Below, piece by piece: positions 1-9,879 of a DNA stretch of 18,462 nt. How positions within the stretch are numbered: the stretch's first letter is position 1; the number at the start of each line of letters is the position of its first letter. The position numbers and the translations under genes were made by a program. Origin of the DNA: Lobulomyces angularis (taxonomy: Eukaryota; Chytridiomycota; Chytridiomycetes; Lobulomycetales; Lobulomycetaceae); NCBI GenBank assembly GCA_027604685.1, contig JADHYX010000424.1:1-18462 (forward strand). The letters run 5' to 3'. The notes beneath the pieces were generated by a model, which did not search any database, had not been told where the DNA came from, and was given only the letters and a program-made list of their open reading frames with translations.

Positions 1-134
1 CTTTTTCTTTTTTTCTTTTATACAAAAAAAAAAAAAATGATAATAATATTTACTTGAGAAACTAAAAAAAAAAAAAAAAAAAGAGGATAAAAAAATTTTA
101 AAAATACAAATAATTCAACTTATAAAAAAATTTT

Positions 135-1440
135 TAATTTTTTTGTTTTATTTTGCAAAAAAAAAAAATTGAAAGTAACATCCTAATTTTTATTTCTTTT
201 TTTCTGATTAAAAATATATCAATCAAGCCAAAAATAGAAGAAAAGATTTTTAAATTACCAGAATATAGGATAGCAGGAGACCAGTTAACTTTTCCATTGT
301 ATAAAGTACTTTGCTCAATTATTAAACCTGCTACAGGGCCCTTTCAAGATGTCCCATAGACCTACCCATACAAAACAAACCCATAATATTTTAATTTAAA
401 AAAATTAAAAAAAAAGCTATCAATTATTGAAGCTAATGCATTCAAGCCAAGATATCTAAAATAACGACAGCCAGTAAGCTTTCTATTCCACCACCTAATA
501 GTCCATAAAGGATAGTAAAAATTATCAAAATTATAAAGCTTTCTGACAGACTCAGTAGTGTAAGAATTAACGTTCCAGCAACAAACGTATCTAAAACATA
601 TGTATTTAATCTACCAAAAACTTTTGCAAAAATTCCTGAAAAAACTCTGCTTGTACCTATTGCATTGTAGAACGAGATTGCTAACGCTCCTACAATAAAA
701 AACACCAAATTTCATAAAAATTCTACATAAGTTTCGAAACCTTGACTCTAAGTAGAACATAAATGTTTTATTGCATATCTGGGTATGAAGATAATCGGAA
801 TGAGATATTCAATAGCACCAAGCAGAGGCATCAAAAAGAGCGAAATAAACAGCAGATCTTTTAGAATGAGCTTTGGAGTTTTAATTTTCTTTTTCTTTTC
901 TTTAGTTTTTGACAAGTACTGCTGAAAGAGTATTGTGAGAGTAGATAGCGAAAGAATGCACAATGTCCATTCTAATTTTAATATTTCTGGGAACTTCTCA
1001 AACACAAGTGACATTACAAACTCACCAATCCCTGCACCAGATGCTGCTATTCCGGTTGCGAAAGCTCTCTGTTCTTTAATACAATAGGACGGTACTGAAA
1101 CTGCAGGAAAAAGCTTAGACTACTGCCTAAACCTTGCAAAAAACCAGGGAAAATAAGGTATTGCCACAGCTGAGTTGAAAAACTGGCTGTTAGTTGGGAA
1201 ATAGATATTAATATTGCTCCTGAAACTATTGCTCTTCTGTAACTTACTTTATCAGCTAAACTAGCAGGTAATTAGTTAATAAAAAACCAAAAAAAATATT
1301 ACCCGCCAAACATAAAACCAAAGAAACGAAAACAACCTATATTTAAACTTCCAATTATTAAGGTATAAAGAATTAGAATTATCTTTGCTATTAAATTTTT
1401 TTCAATGTGTTGAAATATTGTTATTGTTGCTAATGAGATG
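135..1440 (-). pseudogene. Decayed monocarboxylate-type MFS transporter
   Basis: Fragments across this stretch line up in order with monocarboxylate transporter-like (SLC16-type) major facilitator proteins. They are a segment reading GFMFGG then LADKVSYRR, the block QGLGSSLSF then PAVSVPSY, the motif RAFATGIAASGAGIG, a lysine-rich central loop, YNAIGTSRVFSG, GRLNTY, and a final GPVAGL helix ending near 135. Two introns are inferred at about 1262-1303 and at 690-740. Several breaks interrupt the frame. A one-base shortfall in the A run at 1108-1112 separates SLSF from PAVSV. In-frame stops fall at 748-750 (TAG), 442-444 (TGA) and 344-346 (TGA). No convincing first exon with the first membrane segment was found upstream of 1440. 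The family is clear from the motifs; the pseudogene call is inferred from the number of independent lesions. Unrecognised introns or sequence errors could explain one or two of them, but hardly all. Confidence 0.75.
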
Positions 1441-1652
1441 TTTCAAGTCTTTTACCACTTTATATTTTGGTTTGTTTAATCATGTATTATTTAATACTTT
1501 TACCTTAAGTGATTTGGAAGTTGGAACATCAAAAAATTTATGATTAACATATGATCTGGATTTAAACTGTTGATTATCAAAATAAATAAAGAAGTGAATT
1601 TTTTATTGTAAATTTATTTTATTTAAAATTCCAATTTTATATATTCTATATA

Positions 1653-4475
1653 TCAGCAAATTTTGGGCAGAGAAGGAACTTTTTTGACTTTAACCTTTTT
1701 TTTTTTAATTTTATTTTCTTTACTTCTATTATCAACATCAATATGCAAATCTGTAACTTTATATCCAATATCAGGAAGTTTAAAGTTAACTGCGTTGTTT
1801 GCCTGTAGCTCTTGCTGACTGTAACTCTTTTTCATTTTTTCACTGAAACTAAATGTTTTATTTATGGTTGGTGAACTCGAAAATTCGCTTTCAACAGCTT
1901 GAAAATTATTATTTTTCCAATTTTTAAACAATTCTACTATTTCATTATGTTCAAATCTCTTTGCATTAGACTCTGGAGAACCTTTAGAATTTCGAAAACT
2001 AGATTAACCAGTATACTTACATTCTTTTATTACCTCCCCATTTGTCTAACACATGCATGTCACAGTTATGGTGTTTTAAAAGGTATTTACAAACCAAAAT
2101 GTGGCCCTCAGTAGCTGCTACGTGCAACAAAGTTCTTTTGTCATAATCAACCACTTTTGCAGGATTAATTGGCAATAATGTAAGCAATCTCTTTAATTCA
2201 AATAAGTCTCCTTCACCTTAAAGTTTTTTTTTATAATTTTTTTGAATAAAAAAAATTTTAATTATAAAAATTAGATAATTTACTTGCTGCATAAAATGCT
2301 GCAACTTTCATTTCTCTCTCACTGACTACCTGATTTTTAAAAGGATTGATTCTTTGATCTCCTAATGTGAGCAGTCCATCACATTTGTCAAAGTTATGCT
2401 AAATTGAAGTGTGTTTATATTTTTTTCTTTTTTTTTTTAACAGTACCAATGTAAACTTTTGAATAAACTTTTTAAAAAATTGCACGCCTTTTACTGAAAT
2501 ATATAAAAAAAATGAGTTTTTTAAAAATTTAAAAAAAAAAAAAGATAAAATTTTAGAATGAGGACAATAAAGCACTATTATTGTTTTTCATTTGTTACCA
2601 CTATTTCCGGTATCATTTATTGCAGGAGAAAAGAGTGAAATGGAGCCGAAGTTTGGAATGACCGTGTAGATGCCTCCAGAAACACTAGACTTTGCTGGGA
2701 TTCCAATTGTAAATGCCCTGCAGAAAAAAAGAAATAAAAATTGCAGAAATATGTTTAGTATATTGTTACCATTCCCCACTATAATCATACTAAAATTATG
2801 CAAAAAAAATCAAAAAGAAAAAAAAAAAAAATTTTTGCTAATGTACCATTCCACAAGAATACATTAAGCTAATACAATCTCTGGTAGTCTCTCTCGAAAA
2901 TATTTGTTCTCCAGTCAAAGGACAAACTCCTCCATTGGCTAAAGTAGCTCCAACAATCGCTAATTTATTACAATCAGTTTCTATACTGCAACCTGAAATT
3001 TCTTTTTTGTTAATTTAACTCAGTATATTTTTTTTGATTTTCTTACACATAAAATAAAGATCTAATACATCCATTAAATTTGTTTTTTCAGGAAAGCAAT
3101 GGTTTTTTCTCATCATATAACCCTATTTAAAAAACAGCAAAATTTTTATTTTCTGAAATGCTATTTTAATTTTCAAACAACTATACCAAGCAAAAGTTAT
3201 TATCAGCAGTTTCTTTTTCACTTAAAAATATTGCATTATTAAATCCCCATTGTTTATCTCCACTTAGTTTTCTTAGAATTTGATTTATGTGCTCAAATCT
3301 TTCTGATGTACATAAATTTCTCTAAACAATTTATTATAATTTATATTTTGTTTGTATTACTTTGATTAATGAACATGACATGATGGCTCCAGAGTTAATC
3401 ATAGGATTATGAGGAAGATTTTCCCTGTTTAGTGTCAGCGAATTAAAAGCGACTCCGCTGGGTTCCCTACCAATATGATTTTTTATAAATTGCTCTCCAT
3501 TCTCCTCTAAAGCCATACAATAAATTAAAGGTTTAATGCAAGATTGAATGCTAAAACTTTTTTCAAAATCTCCCAGTAAAAATCTTTGACCATCAAGAGT
3601 GCAGATGGATAGACCAAATAGGTTTGGATCAACTTTACTTAATTGTGGAATATAGCTTGCATTCGCTCCACCCAAGTTAGTTTCCTTTTTACATTCCTCA
3701 AAAATTTTTATTATTTCGCTTTATAAAAAGTTTAAAAAAAAAATTTAAAGAAATTTAAAAAAATTAAAAAAAAAAAAAGAAATTAAAAAATTAAAAATTT
3801 TTTTCTCACTATTGTAATACTTATTTTAAAATATTGTTTTTTTTTAATCTCATGATAAAGAATTAAACAATACCTGGTAAAATTCTCAAAATCTTGCACA
3901 ACTAATTTTAAACTAAATGCTTTAGTAAGTATTACAAATACTAAAAAAAAAAATTAAAAAAAAATCAACTTGAGTGTAAATTAAATTTTTTACATAAAAG
4001 TACTTACCTTGACTTTTTGTTAGTATTGATAACCATTCTTTAAAATCTACTGTTTTGTATTGATGATCATTTTTCATTAACTCTTTATATAGCTTTTGAA
4101 ATCTTACAATAGATAAAATTTTTTTTTATAAGAAAAAAAAAATATTAACAAATAAAAACATATGAATTTAGTCACCGTGGATCATCTTTTAAAAATCCCC
4201 ATTTTTCAAGAACTATCGCAAATTCATGTAAATTACCTAAAAATGTAAAAAATGCAATCAAATTGAACAGTTTTTTTGAAAAAAATAAAGTAAATGAAAT
4301 AAAATTAAATATTTTAGATTAATTTCATAAATTAATTTTTATAGTTTAATTTTTTGCTTTTTTTACAAAGATTTTGGTCATTTTTAAGGTGCGATTTAAA
4401 AAAATTGTAACAGACTGAATACTTTTCAGCAACGTCGCATGTCTCAAGTTCATGTGAGAAACTACACTTATCCAT
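1653..4475 (-). CDS. GLS: Glutaminase, kidney type, with C-terminal ankyrin repeats
   Basis: Hydrolyses glutamine to glutamate and ammonia. Fourteen exons, in transcription order: 4475-4367, 4236-4176, 4102-4008, 3940-3874, 3718-3361, 3321-3187, 3122-3047, 2992-2847, 2789-2770, 2717-2599, 2493-2447, 2398-2284, 2216-2034, 1981-1653. They join in phase to 619 aa with a TGA stop. Residues about 37-110 form the helical EF-hand-like domain (KDDPRF). The serine-dependent beta-lactamase-like catalytic domain follows, with S170 and K173 in QSCIKPLIY. Y133, N219, E265, N272, Y298, Y350 and V368 match human KGA Y249, N335, E381, N388, Y414, Y466 and V484 at a constant offset of 116. Ankyrin repeats lie at about 450-540 (RTLLHVAATEGH), followed by a lysine-rich tail. 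The N-terminus is acidic, with no visible mitochondrial presequence, so either the enzyme is not mitochondrial or a 5' exon is missed. Exon 9 is only 20 nt. Confidence 0.95.
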
Positions 4476-4783
4476 TTTTAATTTTTATTGCTAAAAAATT
4501 CTATTTTATTTTATTACACAAAAATAAAAAAAATTTAATTGAAAAATATGGTACTATAGTTATATATATATATCAGTACTATTACTGCTTAAAAAAATTT
4601 TTTTGGTTTATTTATTTTAAAGTGAAGGTTGATTGGCTTAAAAAAATTAGCAAATTGAAAAAAAGTTTTTTTAACATAAAAAAATAAAAAAAAGGAAAAT
4701 AAAAATTTAAACAGTGCATATTAGTTATAATTTAATATTCATTCTAAAAAGTATTTTTTTGCAATTGCTACCATTAAAAGGAG
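4476..4783. promoter_or_regulatory. Divergent intergenic region (glutaminase / membrane protein)
   Basis: This 308-base gap separates the start codons of two divergently transcribed genes and so probably holds both promoters. It is almost pure A/T with poly-A and poly-T runs. An alternating TA tract at about 4561-4573 is flanked by GTACT (about 4550) and AGTAC (about 4575) arms in inverted orientation. No coding potential was seen. Confidence 0.45.
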
Positions 4784-6022
4784 ATGGTAAAAAAATTAAC
4801 GCACACATATTCAATACCATTACTGCTACAGACAGTTTCGGCGGGGATAGTATTGAAAATATTATTAGACTCTCAACTGATAGTTTACTACAAAAAATCA
4901 TCTTTGCGGACAAGAAAGTTGTTAAACTACTTAGTGATAGGAAGCTTAATTTGTATTACAGCATCTATTTTGGATTATTTTTTGTTGAGCGATAATTGTA
5001 TTTTGTTTGATAACGTTATAATTGAAATTTTTTCAAAAAACTTTGCAAGTTTACTTTGGTTAGTAGGAAGAAGTCTTACCTGTTATGCTACTACGTTGCG
5101 GTAAAAAAAAAAAAAACCTATTTTAAAATATTCATTTATTATTTAAAAAACCTTTTTCTAAAAGTATTTAAATCATCATTTTTTTCTAGTTGTTTAAAAA
5201 ATTCCAAATATGAAAATTACGCCAAATATTTTTCTGCATCAATAATATTTTTTACTGTAACTTGTTTATTATCTGCACAAATCCTAATTACACTAAATAA
5301 AGTAACGCTATTTAATGCATATGATACCAGGTTTTAAATTACAACAATTTTTTTCTAAAATATTTAAATTTTTTTTTATAGCAATGAAATTTATAAATGT
5401 AATTTTCAATCAAATTCTGATCAATTTTACATAAATTTTCTAAAATTTACTGGAGTATTTATAGAAAGCGTTTACTTAATTTTGTTAAATTTAATATTTT
5501 TTAACTATTACTGGGGAAATGAAATTGAAAATGTTAAATTATATAATAAGGAATTGAAATTAAAGCATTACTTTTTTATTGGCTTTAGTATTTTTTTAGT
5601 TTGTACTTTAATTATTGATATCGTTAACAAGTTACTTTCGCTTTTGGATTTTTACTGTAACAAAACAATTACAATTCTTAAATAATGTTTCATTTTAATC
5701 TTTAGATGTCGCCTATTTGTCATCATGGGATGTGCATGGTAAGCATTACATATAGAAAAAATTAAAAGTAGCAATTTTAATAAATTAAAATCTTGCTTTA
5801 GGTTTCAACATAAACGCTACATTGTGCCTAAATTATAAATTTGAACTTCGTAGAGATGAAATTTCAAAGAAACGGAAAAAATCTAAAAATTTTTGTACAT
5901 ACAAAGCATCACAAAAAAACTCTAAACGTAATGGAAGTTGCGATGATGTAATGAGTGGGAGCTTTGATAAAACAGAAAATGAAAATAACAATTATTGTAA
6001 AGGAAAATGTAGATACCAATAA
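4784..6022 (+). CDS. Multi-pass membrane protein, unknown family
   Basis: Five exons (4784-5100, 5190-5330, 5382-5656, 5706-5738, 5802-6022) join in phase to 328 aa ending in TAA. Hydrophobic segments suggest six or seven membrane helices: PLLLQTVSAGIVLKILL, LLNYLVIGSLICITASIL, a segment near SKNFASLLWLVG, one in exon 2 (SIIFFTVTCLLSAQILI), and two in exon 3 (FIESVYLILLNLIFF and FFIGFSIFLVCTLIIDIV). A weaker one spans the exon 3/4 junction. The C-terminal 60 residues are soluble, rich in Lys, Asn and Ser, with four cysteines. An in-frame TAA just before ATG 4784 supports that start, unless an upstream exon exists. The 33-nt exon 4 is supported because its phase is the only one joining the flanking frames, but it is the least certain exon. 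The size resembles seven-helix receptors, but I see no family motif and assign no function. Confidence 0.7.
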
Positions 6023-6345
6023 AAATGTAATAAAACTTATTTACTATAGCAAAATTTTTTGTTCTAGTATTTAATATAATCACCTCTCTTAATGCAAATC
6101 AAAACTTGAACGAAGAAACGAAATGACTAGCTAGCAATTAATTTCCTTAAAATGCATCCATACCCCTCTAAAACACAAATACTAATATTTTTAACTAATA
6201 ATAAACTTTTCTATTTGTAAAATCCTATACAATTTTTCAATAAAATTATATTTGATAACAAAAAACCAATAAAACTGAAAATACACAAGAAAAAAAGATT
6301 GTTAACTTAATAAGCAAAAATACAGTAAAAGAAAATTTTCTTTAC
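6023..6345. other. Intergenic, no gene seen
   Basis: This 323-base AT-rich gap between two co-directional genes contains stops in all frames. It should hold the 3' end of the membrane-protein transcript and the promoter of the dioxygenase gene. No specific motif stands out. Confidence 0.6.
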
Positions 6346-7282
6346 ATGTTTAATAATGATGAAAACACCCAAAATTTGAATGTTATCGTGGAACTCTTTG
6401 GTAAAATAATACTAAAGAAAACTTGCAATTTACATTTCTGAAACATATTAAAACTCTTTAGGTTCTGACTCTGAGGATGAATTAGAACGACACCAAAAAG
6501 CAAAAAACCAAAATATCTACCTTAGTAACATTCAAAAAAATATCAGTGGTCTTAACATTTACAAAAACTTTCTGGATACAAAAAGTTTAAATAATATAAA
6601 TTTTCACATAAACAATCAAAACTGGTTTGACCCAGTAAATAACATCAATCAAAAGGTTTATTTTGGTGACATTCCACAGTTTTTATATGAAAACTTAATA
6701 GATGAACTCATTTTGCGGAATGTTTTTAAAAACAACTTGCACATTTCTGATAGATTTCCTCTTTTTGATCATCTTATTTCTAATTTTTATGCTCCTGGCG
6801 AAGGTTTTTTTATTTATTTTATTGCTTCCTACCACCTTTAAACTCTTTTTTTAGGTTTAACTCATCATATTGATCTTCCACACAAATTTCAAGATGGAAT
6901 CGTAATATGCTCGATAAAGGGTACTTGCGAAATGGAGTTTCGATTAAAAAATGAACAAGAATATTTACAAGTTATTGGTGTTTTCTTAGAACCCGGTGAT
7001 GTTGTTTGCTTAACAGGAGAAGCAAGATGGTGAGGTTATCTTATGCTTATTTATGATTTTCATGATTTTTTCAAAGGAAATGGGAACATGGCATGCAAAT
7101 ATAAATAACAAGTAACTTATGAAAACTAACAAGAGACTTTTGTTTTAGGAATTCGGAATAAAACTTATGATAAAGACTTTGGAGGCAACATGATAAAAAG
7201 AACAGAACGTATTTCAATAAATTTAAGAAAATTAAAAGACGAAGGTTTAATTGGACCTCCTACAACTGAGGAAGATAGCTAG
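6346..7282 (+). CDS. AlkB-like 2-oxoglutarate/Fe(II) dioxygenase
   Basis: Five exons (6346-6400, 6462-6803, 6855-7029, 7077-7090, 7149-7282) give 239 aa ending in TAG. The double-stranded beta-helix core has the AlkB signatures. Iron ligands are H137 and D139 (LTHHID) with distal H195 (WEHGI), and the RX5R pair R216/R222 (RISINLR) binds 2-oxoglutarate and shapes the active site. The blocks FQDGIVICSIKG and LTGEARWKWEHG most resemble the oxygenase domain of ALKBH8, which hydroxylates wobble-uridine modifications in tRNA. The RNA-recognition and methyltransferase domains of animal ALKBH8 are absent. The substrate is therefore open: tRNA, alkylated nucleic acid or protein. Exon 4 is a 14-nt microexon followed by a GC-AG intron. 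Both are required, because only this splicing joins the distal His to the RX5R block in frame. Confidence 0.88.
7091..7148 (+). other. GC-AG intron in the AlkB-like gene
   Basis: The donor is G|GCATGC instead of GT, and the acceptor is TTTTAG. The exon before it ends in CAT G and the exon after starts GA ATT CGG, rebuilding His-Gly-Ile across the catalytic histidine. No GT donor nearby restores the frame before an in-frame TAA. Confidence 0.75.
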
Positions 7283-7794
7283 ATGTGAAATATTTTACGC
7301 ATTTTTTTATTCTTGAATTAGAATTGATAATTGAGAGTAGGAGTCATAGGCACAAAACTATTTTCTTTTTACAAAACACTGGCAAATTTTAGTAAACTAA
7401 GAAACTAAAAAATACTACTTTATTAGAAAATGCAGTTTTCGCACCCTGTTTACCAACGTTTTTATTTCTTACAATCATACAACATTTACTATTTTCTCTT
7501 AACTATTTTATTTTTCTTAATCTATTTAGATTATTTTACATTCTCCAGCAATTTAACAAGTCAATTGAAGAAAGAGCGTTATTTACCAGTACAAAATAAT
7601 TAAAAGGATATAAAGGAATTAACTATGTACAGACATCTTTTCAAATTAAGAAATATCCAGTTTAGTTATTAATAGTGTAAGTTTATGAAATTAATTAATT
7701 AGTTTATTAATATTGAATTAGTTTTATATAATGTAATGTGGATTAAAGAAAGAAAAAATTTAATAAATTAAACTAGGAAAAAAATAAAATAGCT
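7283..7794. other. Convergent intergenic, no gene seen
   Basis: This 512-base AT-rich gap separates the 3' ends of the dioxygenase gene (+) and the first small-protein gene (-). It is likely to carry the two transcription ends. Stops are dense in all frames, and I found no conserved peptide or RNA structure. Confidence 0.6.
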
Positions 7795-7995
7795 TTAAAT
7801 TTTAAATAGCGAAGTAATTCTCTTCCATTTTGAGGTTTTTGAAGATTTAGCAGAGGAGTAGGAGTCACTAGTTAGATATGAGTTGAACGGGAGGTCTCCA
7901 TCAATCTCGAATTTTGCTTGTTCAGCTTGTTGGTTTTGCAATAACTTTCCTTTAGATGCAAATGAAACTAATTGTGATGGTGAATATTTTGCCAT
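7795..7995 (-). CDS. Small 66-aa protein, array copy 1
   Basis: Intronless gene, the left member of a three-copy tandem family. The 66-residue protein starts MAKYSPSQLVSFASKGKLL, continues with a Gln/Ala-rich polar stretch (NQQAEQAKFE), then an acidic turn (IDGDLPF), a Ser-rich segment with many Lys, and a C-terminal WKRITSLFKI that looks like a basic amphipathic helix. There is no signal peptide or membrane segment. Compared with copy 2 it differs at only four residues (Ser/Ala, Thr/Asn, Arg/Lys, Ile/Val), while many codon third positions and the flanks differ, which points to a maintained protein. A TATA-like box lies 59 bases upstream of the ATG. I do not recognise the family. Confidence 0.8.
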   Translation of the reverse strand: MAKYSPSQLVSFASKGKLLQNQQAEQAKFEIDGDLPFNSYLTSDSYSSAKSSKTSKWKRITSLFKI

Positions 7996-8752
7996 ATTTA
8001 ATTTATATATTTTTTATTATAGTTGTTAATAACTTGGAAGTTGATTTTATCTACTTTTATACAAAGTTTAAGTGGCTTTTGTGTCGGTGGGGAAGCTGAT
8101 TGAAGTGTATTTTATAACTTGTCTTGGTACATATTGTGATAATAGCATGATAATTTGTAAATTGTGAAGCATTTTCAGTCAAGTTTCTGTTAAATGCACC
8201 GCTTTTACACATGTGGCTTGATGAAAAAAAAAACCGGAAATCTGAAAAAAATGGAAAAAAAATCTGAAATCTTATAGTAATATTATGAGTAATATAAAAT
8301 TATTTTCCAGCATTAGATTGCTATTATAAAATTTTAGGAAGTTTTTAATTTTGTAAAGTTGTTTTTTGATTGAAGTAGAATACTGCGTACTGTATTAGTT
8401 ACAATTAAATATTTACTATAAATGATTTAAAAGTTATATAATGTCAGAAGTGAAACAGTAGTTATATAATACAAAATTAATGATATAAATTTTAAAAACC
8501 AAAAATTTTGTAATCAAAATATACTTTATTCAATAAACAAATAATTGTAGATTTACTTAAATTTTTATTGATCAAAATAGTAAAAATTTGGATATATAAA
8601 AAAATTTTTATTGGTAAAATGAATTTTATTATTAAATCAATGATGAAATACTATATTAAGTTATATCATAGTGCTATCAATATACAATGTAAATGAAAAA
8701 AAAAAAAAAAAATTGTGATTGCAAGTTATTTAAAACATAGGAATAATATAAT
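7996..8752. other. Spacer between array copies 1 and 2
   Basis: This 757-base AT-rich spacer is homologous to the next one. Going left to right it holds the upstream region of copy 1 and then the 3' flank of copy 2. No ORF in it looks like a gene. Confidence 0.65.
8054..8061 (-). promoter_or_regulatory. TATA box of small-protein gene copy 1
   Basis: Read on the minus strand this is TATAAAAG, preceded by CTTTG. It lies 59 bases upstream of the ATG at 7995. The same element at the same distance precedes copy 3, which makes chance less likely in AT-rich DNA. Confidence 0.55.
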
Positions 8753-8953
8753 TTAGACTTTAAATAGCGAAGTGATTTTCTTCCATTTAGAGTTTTTTGA
8801 AGATTTAGCAGAAGCGTAAGAGTCGCTGGTTAGATATGAGTTGAAAGGGAGGTCGCCGTCAATCTCGAATTTTGCTTGTTCAGCTTGTTGGTTTTGCAAC
8901 AACTTTCCTTTAGATGCAAATGAAACTAATTGTGATGGTGAGTATTTTGCCAT
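8753..8953 (-). CDS. Small 66-aa protein, array copy 2
   Basis: Middle copy of the tandem family, intronless and the same length (66 aa) as its neighbours, with the same layout: MAKYSPSQLVSF N-terminus, polar Gln/Ala stretch, IDGDLPFNSYLTSDSY centre, Ser/Lys segment and WKKITSLFKV end. It differs from copy 1 at four positions and from copy 3 at five or fewer conservative-looking ones. An intact frame in all three copies, despite spacers that have drifted, argues for purifying selection. The function is unknown. The basic aromatic C-terminus could bind a membrane surface or nucleic acid, but that is speculation. Confidence 0.8.
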   Translation of the reverse strand: MAKYSPSQLVSFASKGKLLQNQQAEQAKFEIDGDLPFNSYLTSDSYASAKSSKNSKWKKITSLFKV

Positions 8954-9678
8954 TTTAATATTTTTTTTAGTTAATTTCTTTTTTCTGATTTTTATGGTTA
9001 ATACTTGTGCAATTCCAAGTTGTTTTTATATATGAAAGGAAGTGGCTTATTGATCGGATACACGTTATAAAAATATAAGAGTGTTGGTAAAATGGTACAG
9101 CCAATCCTCAAATTTTTCCCTATGTTGTTCCTTTTCCAAAACCACTGAATCGGCTTGATGAGGCTTGATGAAAAAAAAACTGAAAATCTGAAAAAAAAGA
9201 GGAAAAAAAGAGGAAAAAAAATTGAAAAAATTACTGAAATTAATCCAGCATTTAAAATTTTGCTGAAAATTTTAATTTTATAAAGAAAGTTTTTCTGCTT
9301 ATAAGTAAAATAATGCATATAAATATAATTATACTTAAATTTTCATTCTTGGTAACAAAAAAGGATGCCAATTTTCATATTACTAATTCCCTCTAATTTC
9401 TTGATTTGTCATTTTTTATCGCTATTTGTACAATGAGTTATGCGGTGCATAGTGTAGAAAAATAATTTTTTTTTTAAAGAAAGGTACGACATTTAATACA
9501 AAATAAATGGAAAAAATTCTCATACAGACTAAAAAAGTTAATAATTTTGGTAAATCAATTATTAAATATTATATTAAATGTTATATTAAATGTTATATCA
9601 TATTGCTATTATTATACATTGTAAGTGAAAAAAAAAAAAAAGTGATTGCAAGTTATTTAAAACATAGGTATATTTAAT
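8954..9678. other. Spacer between array copies 2 and 3
   Basis: This 725-base spacer is homologous to the previous one. It also has a short direct repeat, ATATTAAATGTT in overlapping copies, at about 9567-9597. Apparent ORFs here are chance readings of A/T runs. Confidence 0.65.
9024..9031 (-). promoter_or_regulatory. TATA-like box of small-protein gene copy 2
   Basis: The minus strand reads TATAAAAA within a TATATATAAAAAC run, about 70 bases upstream of the ATG at 8953. It is less exact than in copies 1 and 3 but in a comparable place. Confidence 0.45.
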
Positions 9679-9879
9679 TTAGACTTTAAATAGAGAAGTG
9701 ATTTTCTTCCACTTTGAGTTTTTTGAAGATTTAGCAGAGGAGTAAGAGTCGCTAGTTAAATATGACTTGAACGGGAGGTCGCCATCGATCTCGAACCTTG
9801 CTTGTTCCGCTTGTTGGTTTCGCAACAACTTTCCTTTAGATGCAAATGAAACTAATTGTGATGGTGAGTATTTTGCCAT
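9679..9879 (-). CDS. Small 66-aa protein, array copy 3
   Basis: Right-hand copy of the tandem family, 66 aa. The frame is open upstream to 9969, but the start at 9879 is preferred. The other two copies begin at the same MAKYS, and the 30-residue upstream extension would run through the TATA-like box at 9938-9945. Changes from the other copies are LRNQ for LQNQ, ARFE for AKFE and PFKS for PFNS, each a single-base change to a basic residue. This copy lies divergent from TRAPPC5, and the region upstream of it is no longer clearly homologous to the two spacers. Function unknown. Confidence 0.8.
   Translation of the reverse strand: MAKYSPSQLVSFASKGKLLRNQQAEQARFEIDGDLPFKSYLTSDSYSSAKSSKNSKWKKITSLFKV

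Larger units (their letters stand above)
7795..9879 (-). repeat. Tandem array of three 0.93-0.96 kb units
   Basis: Three gene copies start at 7995, 8953 and 9879, so the period is 958 then 926 bases. The spacers are also homologous, although more diverged. Both contain GGCTTGATGAAAAAAAAA followed by a run of ATCTGAAAAAAA-type sequence (8217-8275 and 9165-9240), both contain TCCAGCATT, and both end with TGATTGCAAGTTATTTAAAA just left of the next gene's stop codon (about 8716 and 9641). The unit was therefore duplicated as a whole, gene plus flanks. Confidence 0.85.

Noticed and set aside
4439..4687. 82-codon plus-strand ORF in the divergent region.
   Set aside because: It is composed of Lys, Phe, Tyr and Ile codons typical of A/T runs, overlaps the first glutaminase exon, and has no homology signal.
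9573..9598. Short AT-rich direct repeats that could suggest a minisatellite or origin.
   Set aside because: Only a few copies of a low-complexity word in very AT-rich DNA; it is not distinguishable from background.
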